In this document: one piece after another, positions 1-9,031 of the stretch
Numbering within the stretch: the first letter of the stretch is position 1
Layout: every line of letters starts with the position of its first letter
Assembly (NCBI RefSeq): GCF_003058325.1
Contig: NZ_CP028843.1
Span: 5,933,001 to 5,997,000, forward strand
Length of the DNA: 64,000 nt
From: Methylobacterium currus
Lineage (GTDB): Bacteria > Pseudomonadota > Alphaproteobacteria > Rhizobiales > Beijerinckiaceae
Direction of reading: 5' to 3'
The notes under the pieces: model-generated
What the model saw: the letters and a program-made list of their open reading frames with translations, nothing else
Told to the model about the DNA's origin: nothing
The model's database searches: none
Position numbers and translations under genes: made by a program

Positions 1-749
1 TCGAGGGAGAGGCCCGCGGCGGCGTGGCCCGCGGCGGCGTCCTGGCAGGGGGACGACCCGCTCGGCAGGTAGGCGGCGACGTTCTGGTGCAGGGCATCCA
101 TGTAGGCCCAGCCCGCATCCTCCCCGAACGTCTGCAGCCAGCCCGCGACGAGGAGGTAGCCGGTGCCGGAAGCTGCCGGATCCGGCATCACGATCCGTCC
201 CTTCAGGGCGGGGCCGAGGAGGTCGCGCCAGAAGCTCGGACGCGTGATGCGCTCCCGGCCCGCCACCTCGACGTTGAAGCAGATCACCCCCAGATAGGCG
301 TCCATTCCGGTCCAGCTGTAGGGCGGGGTCGGATCGCGGAAGAACGGCCGCAGCGCCTCGACCCCGGCGGGCCGGTAGGGATCCAGGAGGCCTGCCGCCT
401 CGAATTGCAGCAGGCTGGTGGCCGCGACCCCGATCAGGAGGTCGGCCTGCGGCGCGGCCCGCTCGGCAAGCACGCGGTCGGTGACGATCCCGGTCGAGGC
501 GCGTTGCCACGCGATCTCCACCTCCGGCACCGCCGCCTCGATCGCCCGGCGGATCGGGTCGAGCTGCTCGGGCTCGAGCGCCGTATAGGCGACGAGCCGG
601 GTGCGCTCCGCCCCGGCGGCGGGCGCCAATTCGGGGATGGCCAGGACGACGACGAAGAGGACGAGGACGGCGAGGACGACCCTCGCGCGGAGCCGCCGGG
701 CGGTCGCGCGGCGTCCGCCCCTTCCGCTGAACGATGCCGGCCTGCGCAT
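1..749 (-). CDS. ABC transporter substrate-binding protein, 2-aminoethylphosphonate type (partial, C-terminus outside window)
   Basis: The frame reads leftwards from an ATG at 749 and runs off the window without a stop, giving about 249 residues. A basic start and one hydrophobic stretch (residues about 24-42) look like a Sec signal. The mature part carries the family patterns TAL-EPEQLDPI, STGIVTDRVLAE, ATSLLQFEAAGLLDPY, GMDAYLGVICFN, MPDPAASGTGY and MDALHQNVAAYLPSGSSPC. As I recall them, these match the putative 2-aminoethylphosphonate binding proteins related to the ferric-iron (AfuA) group. A GGGAGGGAG ribosome site lies about 8 bases before the ATG and supports this start. The permease and ATPase genes would lie further left. 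A ferric or other anion ligand cannot be excluded. Confidence 0.75.
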   Translation of the reverse strand, partial: MRRPASFSGRGGRRATARRLRARVVLAVLVLFVVVLAIPELAPAAGAERTRLVAYTALEPEQLDPIRRAIEAAVPEVEIAWQRASTGIVTDRVLAERAAPQADLLIGVAATSLLQFEAAGLLDPYRPAGVEALRPFFRDPTPPYSWTGMDAYLGVICFNVEVAGRERITRPSFWRDLLGPALKGRIVMPDPAASGTGYLLVAGWLQTFGEDAGWAYMDALHQNVAAYLPSGSSPCQDAAAGHAAAGLSL

Positions 750-1031
750 CGCGCGCTCCCTCCCGCCCGACCCGGGCTCGCTTGCTGCTTCGACGCGGGC
801 CTCCCCTACGGGGGAAGCCCGATGAGACGCTGCGATGGCGTGCCGCACGCCCGGGCCCGGAGCCTCTCTCGCCTGGGAGGCCGCATGGTCTTGGCGCAAC
901 TCTGGCAGTCATTGCGAGTCACACGATAGGTCGTTGATATTGCCAGTTGTTCCGTGCCGAGAGGGTACCCACCCACCCCCGACCTGCTCTAGGATGACGG
1001 CCGCACGGACCGTTTCCAGAGACGCCACGGT

Positions 1032-1733
1032 ATGACCCAACCGACTCCGCCAGTCGCCTTGATCGCGGATGACGACGACTTCTTCCGCCTCGCCGTGGTG
1101 GCGATTCTCACCCGCAGCTTCGGTTTCGCCGAGGTCGTCGAGACCGGCTCCCTCGACGCCGCCCTCGACCAGCTCTCGACCCGCCGCGGCGCCGTGACCC
1201 TGGCGCTGTTCGACCTCGCGATGCCGGGCATGGAGGGGCCCGGGAGCCTGAGCGCCGTGCGCGAATGCTTCCCGGCCGTGAAGGTGGCGGTGGTCTCGGC
1301 CTCGACCGAGCGCAACAAGATCCTCACCGCCCTCGAGGTCGGGGTCCACGGCTACGTGCCGAAGGGAATCGGCTCGGCCGAGCTGACCCGGGCGGTGGGC
1401 ATGATCCTCGACGGCCAGATCTACGTGCCGGCCTCCCTGGCCGTGCTCGACGGCGCGGGTCCGCGCCCAGCGCTCGAGGCGCGCCCCGCCGGCCTCGACG
1501 GACGGCAGGATTGGCGCCAGGACGGACGCCAGCTTCGCATCCCCGACCTGACCCCGCGCCAGCGCGACGTGCTGGCCCTCCTGGTCGAGGGGCGCTCGAA
1601 CAAGGAGATCGCCCGGCGGCTCCAGCTCGGCGAGGGCACCGTCAAGGTTCACATGGCGGCCCTCCTGCGCAGCCTCGGTGTGCAGAACCGGGCCGCGGCA
1701 GCAGTGGTCGGGGCGCGGCTGCTGGCCGATTGA
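1032..1733 (+). CDS. NarL/FixJ-type response regulator (REC + LuxR HTH)
   Basis: 233 residues. A receiver domain spans about 8-125, with the acidic pocket ADDDD (12-16) and the phospho-acceptor Asp61 in FDLAMPG. A LuxR-type helix-turn-helix follows at about 172-230 (LTPRQRDVLALLVEGRSNKEIA, then GTVKVHMAALL). The switch Lys is visible in GYVPKGIG. The linker (about 145-170) is rich in D, R and Q and looks disordered. This is a DNA-binding two-component regulator. No cognate histidine kinase is adjacent: the next gene has PAS domains but no kinase core. The target is unknown. Confidence 0.9.
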   Translation: MTQPTPPVALIADDDDFFRLAVVAILTRSFGFAEVVETGSLDAALDQLSTRRGAVTLALFDLAMPGMEGPGSLSAVRECFPAVKVAVVSASTERNKILTALEVGVHGYVPKGIGSAELTRAVGMILDGQIYVPASLAVLDGAGPRPALEARPAGLDGRQDWRQDGRQLRIPDLTPRQRDVLALLVEGRSNKEIARRLQLGEGTVKVHMAALLRSLGVQNRAAAAVVGARLLAD

Positions 1734-2122
1734 ACCGGGACGTGTTGCGAGGGACATCCCACGGTTCGGCAAAGAGTCGCGAGCGACGATTGTGTGGAAA
1801 TAAAATCCCAATGTTGCTGGCGCGCTTGTCCACCCATCACCCGCACTCGTTGCGCGAAGCCAGGCGGACTTGATCCTGTCCTCTTTCATCGTCGGGCTGA
1901 GGGAGGCAGGTCGATTGATCGATACTGACCCTAGGTCATATCTTTACGACGGTTTGTATCTTGACACTGGGGCCGGCTGCTTTATCAGCTTAAGACGTGG
2001 TGGTGGAGAGGGCGCGGGGCCTCGCTCCAACGGGCGGCAGCTTGATCGCGGCAAGACGGAGCGCGGCCGCATCGCTGCCACGACCGGGTCCGCCGCAGCA
2101 TGGAATGCGACGGGAACGAGCG
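1734..2122. other. intergenic region, relatively AT-rich, no gene seen
   Basis: These 389 bases separate the response regulator from the PAS protein. The composition is less GC-rich than the flanks (for example TGTGTGGAAATAAAATCCC near 1792-1810). Short self-complementary words such as GTCGC-GA-GCGAC and CGAT-TG-ATCG occur. It probably holds the promoter of the PAS gene, but no convincing -35/-10 pair or known operator was found. Confidence 0.4.
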
Positions 2123-3289
2123 ATGGATCGGGAAGCGATCGGTGCCGAGAACATCCACGCTGCCCTGGACGCCTTGCTGAACCTGCCGCCGCTCAAGAAG
2201 TCGCCGCAACTCTCGGCCTTCCTGGCCTACGTGGTCCGTGAGAGCCTGGCCGGGCGCGGCAGCCTGCTGAAATCCTACACCATCGCGACCGACGCCCTCG
2301 GCCGCTCGACCAGCTTCGATCCGGCGACGGACGCCATCGTGCGGGTGGAGGCCCGGCGCCTGCGCCAGGTGCTGCAGCAGATCTACGCCGACCCCGCCTG
2401 CCCGCTCGACGTGCGCATCGACCTGCCCCTGGGCCGCTACGAGCCGAGCTTCCGGCAGATCGCGCCGGCGGCGGAATCGTCCGTGCCCTCCGGTCCGCAG
2501 GCTCCGGCGACGGGGGGCGTGCAGGAGAGCGAGCAGCGCTACCGTGCCCTGGTGGAGGCGAGCGCGGCAGTGGAATGGCGCTCCGGTCCCGACGGCAGCC
2601 TGACCCAGACCTTTGGCCTGAGCGCGCGGACCGGCCTCTGCGACACCGAGCTCCAGGGCTTCGGCTGGCTGTCGACCCTGCATCCGGATGACCGCAACAC
2701 CGTCGAGGCCCTGTGGCGGGCCTGCTGCCTGAGCGGGACCCCGCTGGACGCGACCTACCGGGTGCGCCACCGTAACGGCCAGTATCGCTGGATGCTCGGC
2801 CGCGCCGTGCCGCTCGAGAACGCCGAGGGCGCGATCCGCGAATGGGTCGGCACCATGGCCGACATCGACGAGCAGGTCCGCGCCGCGGAGGCCCTGCGCA
2901 CCAGCGAGGAACGCCTGCGCCTCGCCATGGCGGCGGCCGAGATGATGACCTGGGACATCGATCTGTCGACCCGGGAGGTCACCTGCTCGGAGATCGGCGA
3001 GAGCCTGATGGGCGTGACGACCGGCCCGCTCGACGAGTTCCTGGCGATGATCCTGCCGGAGGATCTCCCGGCCGTCCTCGCCAGCCTCGAGCCGGCCCTG
3101 CGCGGCGAGGGCACTTACGACGCGCAGTACCGCATCACCGACCACGAGGGCCATGTGCGCTGGCTTTCCGCCCGGGGCAGCGTGATGACGGCGTCGGACG
3201 GCCGCAGGCGGCTGATCGGGGTCGCCTGCGACATCTCCAGCCGCTACATCAATCCGCGCCGCACCGGCGAGCGTCGGATGTCGGCCTGA
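2123..3289 (+). CDS. double-PAS sensor protein with an N-terminal cyclase/TPR-family domain and no output domain
   Basis: 388 residues from the ATG at 2123; an in-frame ATG at 2105 is possible. Residues 1-95 match a module usually found at the N-terminus of bacterial adenylate-cyclase-like and TPR proteins (SPQLSAFLAYVVRESLAGR, LLKSYTIATDALGR, FDPATDAIVRVEARRLR). Two PAS_3-type folds follow, about 135-250 and 258-380, with the typical LHPDDR and YRVRHRNGQYRWMLGR segments and a PAC-like ending in each. There is no kinase, cyclase, GGDEF or HTH after the second PAS: it ends RYINPRRTGERRMSA. It is probably a cytoplasmic sensor or adaptor that works through protein contacts. Which ligand or partner it recognises cannot be told. 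Confidence 0.75.
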   Translation: MDREAIGAENIHAALDALLNLPPLKKSPQLSAFLAYVVRESLAGRGSLLKSYTIATDALGRSTSFDPATDAIVRVEARRLRQVLQQIYADPACPLDVRIDLPLGRYEPSFRQIAPAAESSVPSGPQAPATGGVQESEQRYRALVEASAAVEWRSGPDGSLTQTFGLSARTGLCDTELQGFGWLSTLHPDDRNTVEALWRACCLSGTPLDATYRVRHRNGQYRWMLGRAVPLENAEGAIREWVGTMADIDEQVRAAEALRTSEERLRLAMAAAEMMTWDIDLSTREVTCSEIGESLMGVTTGPLDEFLAMILPEDLPAVLASLEPALRGEGTYDAQYRITDHEGHVRWLSARGSVMTASDGRRRLIGVACDISSRYINPRRTGERRMSA

Positions 3290-3352
3290 CGCGGCCGGAC
3301 CGACACCGCGCGGCCGGCATGACGCCCGCCGGGCGGCTCGCGCCGGCGCGCC

Positions 3353-3889
3353 TCAGGCCGCGGCCTTGGCCGGGCGGGGTCCGCGGGGCGGAGCGGCACG
3401 CTTGCGGGGCGGCTTCGGCGTGGACTCCTTGGCCGCAAGGGTCTTGGTGGCGGAGACCCGGGCGGCCGGCGCGGCGTGCTCGCTCCCGTGCCACCAGCCC
3501 TGCCAGCTCCAGTGACCCGGGCCGGTGACGGCGTAGGGCACGAAGCCGGCAGCGAGGCCGAGCTGAGCGAGGAACAGCTCCTGCTCGACCCGGGCGACGG
3601 CGCCGGAGAATTCCCAGAACCGGTGCAGGAGCAGCCCCGCCACCACCGCGTGGAGGCTCAAGCCCAGGCCGACGAGGCGCGGCACGAGGCCGAGCGCGAG
3701 GAGCAGCGGCCCGAACAGCCCGATCACCACCGAGGCGGTCGCGACGGCGTTCGGATAGGGCATCCCGGTCGCTGCGAGCGTGAGCGCGAAACCCGACGGG
3801 TTGAGCGCCCGGGCGATCGCCGCCGGCAGCAGAGCCGAGGCCAGGAGCAGCCGCCCGGCGAGCAGGATTCCGTCGTTGCGCCCAGCCAT
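3353..3889 (-). CDS. DoxX family membrane protein
   Basis: 178 residues. It has four predicted membrane helices between about 8 and 130 and the DoxX-type layout (GRLLLASALLPAAIAR, then LNPSGFALTLAATGMPYP, then ALGLVPRLVGLGLSLHAVVAGLL). The last 35 residues are a strongly basic Lys/Arg/Pro/Ala tail (ESTPKPPRKRAAPPRGPRP) of low complexity, which should lie in the cytoplasm. DoxX proteins are small inner-membrane proteins with poorly defined, often redox-stress-linked roles. The gene stands alone, next to an MFS gene on the same strand 58 bases upstream. Confidence 0.8.
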   Translation of the reverse strand: MAGRNDGILLAGRLLLASALLPAAIARALNPSGFALTLAATGMPYPNAVATASVVIGLFGPLLLALGLVPRLVGLGLSLHAVVAGLLLHRFWEFSGAVARVEQELFLAQLGLAAGFVPYAVTGPGHWSWQGWWHGSEHAAPAARVSATKTLAAKESTPKPPRKRAAPPRGPRPAKAAA

Positions 3890-3947
3890 CCCGAGACACC
3901 CCCGTTGTCGATGCCGGGACGGTGGCGCGGGACCGGTTAAGGCGGCT

Positions 3948-5219
3948 CTACCGGACTCCGCTGCCGAACAGCCGGCCGCGCTCGGTCCACAGCACCATGG
4001 CGAGGGCGAGGCTGCTCAAGGCCCAGTAGCCGAGCGCGAGCGGGGTGACGGTGCCGTCGAAGGACTGGCCGACGAGGAGGCCGCAGAACGCGGCGAGCAG
4101 CGTAGTGTAGAAGCCGATGAACGACGAGGCGGTCCCGGCGATCGCCGCCAGGGGCTCCATCGCCAGGGCGTTGAAGTTCGGCATCGCGAAGCTCATCAGG
4201 AACTGGCACGCCGCCAGGGTGACGATCAGGAGCCACAGGGGCGGCTTGCCTGCGAAGGCCAGGATCAGGGCGAGCTGGAGGCAGGCGGCGAGGAAGAGGC
4301 CGAGCGTGCCCGCGTGGGCGAGCCGCCGCATGCCGAGGCGGCGCACCAGGCGCGCGTTGATCAGCGTCGCGACGCCCATCGCTCCGGCGATCAGCGCGAA
4401 GGCGACCGGGAAGAGCGGCCCGAGATGATAGAGGCCGGTGTCGAACACGGCTTGTGCCGAGCCGACATAGCCCATGATGCAGCCGGTGGTGAGGCCCAGC
4501 GCCGTGGCGTAGCCGAACGAGACGCGGGTGCGCACGGTGACGCCGATACCCGCCCCGATCGCCCGGGCCGAGACAGGACGGCGGAAGGCCGGGTGCAGGG
4601 TCTCGGGCAGCCGCGTGCCGAACCAGGCCAGGGTGACGAGCGCCAGCGCCAGCATCACGCCGAAGATCAGCCGCCAGCTGCCAGCGAACAGGACCGCGCC
4701 GCCCAGCGAGGGCGCGAGGATCGGCACGATGAGGAAGACCATCATGCAGAACGACATCACCCGGGCCATGTCGCGCCCCTCGTAACGGTCGCGCACGATC
4801 GCCACCGCGAGCACGCGCCCCGCCGCGCCCCCGACGCCCTGGATGGCGCGGGCGAGGAGCAGCACCTCGAAGCTCGGCGCCACCATGGCGAGCACGCTGC
4901 CGGCGAGATAGATGCCGATGCCGGCGATCAGGGCCGGGCGCCGCCCGGTCCCGTCCGAGATCGGCCCGTAGAGAAGCTGGGCGGTGCCGAAGCCCAGCAT
5001 GTAGACGTAGACCAGCAATTGCAGCCGGTTCGGGTCCGCCACCGCGAAGTCGCGCTGGATCGCCGGGAAGGCCGGCAGGAAGCTGTCGATGGTGACGGCG
5101 GTTAGGCCCATCATCAGGGCCATCAGGGCGACGAACTCGACGAAGCCTGGACCGGCCCAACCCGGTTCGGCCCGAATGGTCTCGACGGGACTCGCTCCGC
5201 CGCTCGCGCTGCTCGCCAT
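3948..5219 (-). CDS. MFS multidrug exporter, Bcr/CflA family
   Basis: 423 residues from the ATG at 5219. An AGGA ribosome site lies 5 bases before it; a second ATG at 5225 has the same site directly against it. Twelve membrane segments are apparent. Motif A of drug:H+ antiporters is present (YGPISDGTGRRPALIAGIGIY), together with the Bcr/CflA hallmark early segment (TIDSFLPAFPAIQRDF). It is predicted to expel small toxic compounds with proton import. The substrate is not predictable. No regulator is adjacent. Confidence 0.85.
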   Translation of the reverse strand: MASSASGGASPVETIRAEPGWAGPGFVEFVALMALMMGLTAVTIDSFLPAFPAIQRDFAVADPNRLQLLVYVYMLGFGTAQLLYGPISDGTGRRPALIAGIGIYLAGSVLAMVAPSFEVLLLARAIQGVGGAAGRVLAVAIVRDRYEGRDMARVMSFCMMVFLIVPILAPSLGGAVLFAGSWRLIFGVMLALALVTLAWFGTRLPETLHPAFRRPVSARAIGAGIGVTVRTRVSFGYATALGLTTGCIMGYVGSAQAVFDTGLYHLGPLFPVAFALIAGAMGVATLINARLVRRLGMRRLAHAGTLGLFLAACLQLALILAFAGKPPLWLLIVTLAACQFLMSFAMPNFNALAMEPLAAIAGTASSFIGFYTTLLAAFCGLLVGQSFDGTVTPLALGYWALSSLALAMVLWTERGRLFGSGVR

Positions 5220-5535
5220 GGTCATCCTGAGAGACCGGCCCGCGGGAAGAAGGGCGGCCGGCATGGTCGCCGAGGAGTGCCGGAGGCCGCCCGCAACCGC
5301 AAGACGTGGAGGGGCATGGCAGCGATGCGGCGGCTCCCACGACCGGTCCGGCGCGGGCGCGGGGCGTCGCGAGATCCCCGCTCACGACGATCATCGAAGG
5401 ACGACCATCATCGAAACCGAGGAGCAAGCCCCATTTTACGAGAAGCTCCTTTCCGAGCGTTCGGCCGCGATTCACGGATAGTTAGTCGGTTTGCCCTAGC
5501 GGAAGATATCCCTCTGGCAGGACCGGCAACGGCGT
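5220..5535. other. divergent intergenic region between MFS and diguanylate cyclase genes
   Basis: These 316 bases must hold promoters for both divergent genes. A direct repeat ATCATCGAA occurs at 5390-5398 and 5407-5415 (17-base spacing, within longer similar flanks ACGA-C/G-ATCATCGAA) and could be an operator. No known regulator motif was recognised and no gene is evident. Confidence 0.35.
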
Positions 5536-6792
5536 GTGACCTTGACTGTCGACGACAACGCCATGCGCCAGCGCGAGCCGGACCTCACCGGGCGCCTGGA
5601 CCGGCTGCTGCGATTCGATGACTTCGTCGAGGCCCGACACGAGGCTGAGCACGGCCGGGCCCGCGTCGCCGGGCTGCTGCGGCTCATCCCGGTCGGGATG
5701 ATCATCTACAACGTCTACAACCTCACCAGCTTCTCGCTCACCCCGGACATCGCCGGACTGAGCATCGTGATCCGCCTGCTGATCGTGACGCCGATGGCGC
5801 TGGTGATTGCCGGGCTGATCGCCCATGTCGGGCCGACCGCTCGCGAAGCGCTGGTCCTGGCCGGCATGATGGTGGGCGTCGCGGGTCCGATCCTGTTTTT
5901 CTGGCTGACACAGGCGCCGTTGGGCAACTACACCTTCGCCGAGTCGATCCTGGTCGTCATCTACGGCAACGTCCTGATCGCGATGCGCTTCCGCCACGCG
6001 CTCGCCTTCTCGATCGTGGCATTCGCCTGCGCCGTCCTCGCCGTCGACACCAAGGCGGGCCTCGACCCGACCCTGCGCGAGGTGTTCTGCCTGCAATTCG
6101 CGACCGCCTGCGCGTTCAGCCTCTACGCCAATTTCCGCATGGAGGAACTGCGCTGCCGCGAGTACCTGCGGACCCTGGCGGCGCAGCTCGCCTCCGAGGC
6201 GGCCGAAGAGGCGCGCCGGCTCTATCAGGGGCTCTCGGGCACCGACGCCCTCACCGGGCTGCCGAACCGCCGCGTCCTCGACGAGACTGCCGAGGCCTGG
6301 TTCGCCGAGGAGCGCCCCGCCGCCCTGATGATGATCGACGTCGATCACTTCAAGCCGTTCAACGACACCCTCGGGCATCCCGCGGGCGATGCCTGCCTGC
6401 GCCGGGTGGCGGCCGTGCTGGCGACCTTCGTGCAGGGTCCCGGCACCTTGCCCGACATCCTGGCCGCCCGCTTCGGCGGGGAGGAGTTCGCCTTCATCGT
6501 GCGCGACGTCGGCGCGCCGGAGGCGGTCCGGCTCGGCGCCGCCCTGGTGCGCGCCGTCGAGGCGCTCGGCATCGGTCATCCGGGACGTCCGGACGGGCAC
6601 GGCGTCGTCACCGTCAGCGTCGGCATCGCCCTCAAGGGCGCCGGTGCCGCGTGCGACCGGGAGGCGCTGTTCGCGTCGGCCGACACGGCGCTCTATCGGG
6701 CCAAGCGCCTGGGCCGGAACGGCTATGCCCTGGCGGAGGACCGCACCGGCACGGCGCCCCCATGGGTGGCGGCGATCTCGACCTCCGCCTGA
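5536..6792 (+). CDS. membrane diguanylate cyclase (GGDEF domain)
   Basis: 418 residues from a GTG; an ATG nine codons later (5563) is an alternative start. The N-terminal part has about six membrane helices between residues 45 and 195, followed by a short amphipathic linker and a GGDEF domain (about 235-410). The active-site signature is GGEEF at residues 314-318. The substrate-site segment is intact (DALTGLPNRRVLDE, then MIDVDHFKPFNDTLGHPAGD). It should make cyclic di-GMP at the inner membrane. The RxxD inhibitory site expected just before GGEEF is replaced by LPDI, so feedback inhibition at that site is probably absent. The membrane part does not match a named sensor domain that I recognise. 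Confidence 0.9.
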   Translation: MTLTVDDNAMRQREPDLTGRLDRLLRFDDFVEARHEAEHGRARVAGLLRLIPVGMIIYNVYNLTSFSLTPDIAGLSIVIRLLIVTPMALVIAGLIAHVGPTAREALVLAGMMVGVAGPILFFWLTQAPLGNYTFAESILVVIYGNVLIAMRFRHALAFSIVAFACAVLAVDTKAGLDPTLREVFCLQFATACAFSLYANFRMEELRCREYLRTLAAQLASEAAEEARRLYQGLSGTDALTGLPNRRVLDETAEAWFAEERPAALMMIDVDHFKPFNDTLGHPAGDACLRRVAAVLATFVQGPGTLPDILAARFGGEEFAFIVRDVGAPEAVRLGAALVRAVEALGIGHPGRPDGHGVVTVSVGIALKGAGAACDREALFASADTALYRAKRLGRNGYALAEDRTGTAPPWVAAISTSA

Positions 6793-6904
6793 CCCGCCGC
6801 GCCGGAGCCGGGACCGTACCGCGTCACCCGGCGGTGTCCCGTGACGGCCCGGATCGACATGGGAGCCCGCCTCGGCGGAACCGTGGACGGGATCGCGGCG
6901 TCGG

Positions 6905-7171
6905 TCAGCGTCCGGTGCAGCGCAGGGCCGCGCGCTGGCAGGCGAAGCCGGGCGTCGAGCAATGGATCCCGTCGGCGTCGCGGGTGCAGACGCGGCAGGA
7001 ATCGGTCCATTCGCGGCAGCCGGGATCGTCGGCCGGCGACAGGACCGCGGGCTGGGGCGCCGGCCCCCGGGCCGGCGCGACATTGGCGACGACGATGGTC
7101 GCCAGGGTGGCAATGGCGGCGATCCACGCGAAGGCGGCGTCGCGGGAGCGGTCGGGTCGGGTCTCGGCCAT
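6905..7171 (-). CDS. small secreted or membrane-anchored Cys-rich protein, unknown
   Basis: 88 residues from the ATG at 7171, with GAGG about 9 bases upstream. A further in-frame start would add 12 residues. A charged start (AETRPDRSRD) is followed by one hydrophobic helix (AAFAWIAAIATLATIVVANVA). The remaining tail carries six cysteines (GCREWTDSCRVCTRDADG, HCSTPGFACQRAALRC). The tail would be periplasmic and probably disulfide-bonded. I do not recognise a family. The gene lies 66 bases downstream of the carbonic anhydrase on the same strand and may share its transcript. Confidence 0.5.
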   Translation of the reverse strand: MAETRPDRSRDAAFAWIAAIATLATIVVANVAPARGPAPQPAVLSPADDPGCREWTDSCRVCTRDADGIHCSTPGFACQRAALRCTGR

Positions 7172-7237
7172 GCCGGGGGTCCTCACCTGCCGCTCCTCGC
7201 CTGTCAATCCGTCGCTGCGCTTCTCGCGATCGCTGCG

Positions 7238-7951
7238 CTACTCGGCCGCCCGCGCCTCCGGCGTCGCCACGCCGGCGGCGGCGAGGCGGGGCGCGACGGC
7301 GGCCTCGGCCACCGGCAGCGTGTCCTCCTCGGCCAGGACCACGAAGCGCCCGACATCGCCGTCATAGACCAGCAGGTGCCCGGTCTCGATCTCGAACAGC
7401 CAGCCGTGCAGGGTGAGCTGGCCGGAGGCCAGCGCGCTCGCCACCGCCGGATGGGTGCGCAGGTGGTTGAGCTGCGCCAGCACGTTCTCCATCGCCAGGG
7501 CGTGGAGGCGGCGCTTGTCGTCGATGTCGTCCGGATAGGCGTCGCAGACGATCTTGCGGGCGACCTCGCCGTGGCGCAGCCACGCCGCGACGCTCGGCAT
7601 CGTCTCGGCGAGGCCGGGAGTGAGCAGGCCCTTCATGGCGCCGCAATCCGAGTGGCCGCAGACCACGATGTCGCGCACGCCGAGCGCCATCACGGCGTAC
7701 TCGACCGCCGCGGTCACGCCGCCCATCATCGTGGCGAAGGGCGGCACGATGTTGCCGACGTTGCGGGTGACGAACAATTCCCCTGGCCCGGCCTGGGTGA
7801 TCAGCTCCGGCACGACGCGGGAATCGGCGCAGGAAATCACCAGGGCCTTCGGCTTCTGGCCGTCATGGACGAGGCGCTGATAGACGGAGCGCTGGCTCGG
7901 GAAAACCTGCTCGCGGAACTGGGTGAATCCCTGAACGATGTTGTCCATCAT
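7238..7951 (-). CDS. beta-carbonic anhydrase
   Basis: 237 residues. It interconverts CO2 and bicarbonate in the cytoplasm. The zinc ligands and catalytic pair of the beta class are visible: Cys41, Asp43 and Arg45 in CADSRVVP, then His100 and Cys103 in GHSDCGAMKG. The start at 7951 (ATGATG) is fixed by a perfect AGGAGG eight bases upstream; longer upstream frames are not needed. The last 20 or so residues are Ala-rich and divergent. In a C1-metabolising organism such an enzyme could support bicarbonate supply or CO2 release from formate, but nothing in the local context proves that link. Confidence 0.93.
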   Translation of the reverse strand: MMDNIVQGFTQFREQVFPSQRSVYQRLVHDGQKPKALVISCADSRVVPELITQAGPGELFVTRNVGNIVPPFATMMGGVTAAVEYAVMALGVRDIVVCGHSDCGAMKGLLTPGLAETMPSVAAWLRHGEVARKIVCDAYPDDIDDKRRLHALAMENVLAQLNHLRTHPAVASALASGQLTLHGWLFEIETGHLLVYDGDVGRFVVLAEEDTLPVAEAAVAPRLAAAGVATPEARAAE

Positions 7952-8242
7952 CGGCAACCTCCTTTCGCTGGCCGCAACCACGCAGGCCCGCAAAAGGGCC
8001 GCGCCACGGTGCCGAGAACGTCGGAGGCCCCGGCGGGTTGCCCCGGATCGCGACTCTCCCTCTGCGTCATCTGGCCCGCCGGCGGCGCGGGATGAGAGGC
8101 CGGCCGTCGAGCGTGGCCACATATCCGGCCTGCTGTGGCCGGCGGCGGGGGCATCGGCCGCTCGCGCGGCGGCGTTGGCGCGCCCGACGCCGTCCTGGCG
8201 CACGCGCCACGCGTCGGCAGGCTCGCGTGACGCGCGGCCGTC

Positions 8243-9031
8243 CTACTGCGACGCCCCCTCCCCGATTATCGTGAAGCCTTGCGCCTCGAAGAAGCGCCGG
8301 GCAGCCTTGCTCCTCAGGTAGGTGAGGAAGCGGGCGCCGCCCTCGCCCTTCGCCTCCGCCGTCACCGCGAAGGGATAGACCACCGGCGGGTGGCTGCCCT
8401 CCGGAAACACAGCCACCACCTTCACGCCCGGATCGGATTTCGCGTCGCTCTCGTAGACCACGCCGAGCGGCGCCTCGCCGCGGGAGACCAGCGCGAGGGC
8501 CGCCCGCACGTTGTCGGCCTGGGCGAGCCGCGGCTGCATCTGCGCCCACAGCCCCAGCTTCTCGAACGCCGCCTTGGCGTATTTGCCGATCGGCACCGAA
8601 TTGACCTCGCCGGTGGCAAGCCGCCCGCCGGGGCCGAGCGCCCGGGCAAACCAGTCCGGCGTGAACGCCGCCTCGGACAGCCTCGCGTCCTTCGGGGCGA
8701 CCACGACGAGGCGGTTGGCGAGAAGGTTCACCCGGGTCTCGGGCCGGATCAGCTTGCGGACGGCGAGGTAGTCCATCCATTCGAGGTCGGCCGAGGCGAA
8801 GAGGTCGGCAGGGGCGCCCTGGTCGATCTGGCGCGCCAGCGCCGAGGAGGCGGCGTAGCTCGCCCGCACCGGGATCCCGCTCTCGGCCGTGAAGGCCTTG
8901 CCGGCCTCGTCGAGGGCGTTCTTCAGGCTCGCCGCCGCGAACACCGTCGCGGGCTCCGCCGCCCGAGCCGGGAGGGCGAGGGTGGCGGCGACGAGCAGGC
9001 AGGCGGCCCGGAGGGCGCGGATGCGGCGCAT
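8243..9031 (-). CDS. modA: molybdate ABC transporter substrate-binding protein
   Basis: 262 residues with a Sec signal peptide (cleavage near ARA-AEP, about residue 24). The ModA fold motifs are clear: VFAAASLKNALDE, SYAASSALARQIDQGAPAD, FASADLEWMDYL, and GEAPLGVVYESDA. It binds molybdate or tungstate in the periplasm. The usual modB permease and modC ATPase genes are not next to it, since a carbonic anhydrase follows downstream. It must therefore pair with a transporter encoded elsewhere. The window contains a molybdenum-cofactor operon and a molybdenum formate dehydrogenase, which makes the assignment sensible. Confidence 0.9.
   Translation of the reverse strand: MRRIRALRAACLLVAATLALPARAAEPATVFAAASLKNALDEAGKAFTAESGIPVRASYAASSALARQIDQGAPADLFASADLEWMDYLAVRKLIRPETRVNLLANRLVVVAPKDARLSEAAFTPDWFARALGPGGRLATGEVNSVPIGKYAKAAFEKLGLWAQMQPRLAQADNVRAALALVSRGEAPLGVVYESDAKSDPGVKVVAVFPEGSHPPVVYPFAVTAEAKGEGGARFLTYLRSKAARRFFEAQGFTIIGEGASQ

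Noticed and set aside
1961..1987. Possible sigma-70 promoter TTGACA ... TTTATC
   Set aside because: The spacing is only 14-15 bases and the -10 match is weak. It is also about 140 bases from the gene, so it is not listed as a feature.
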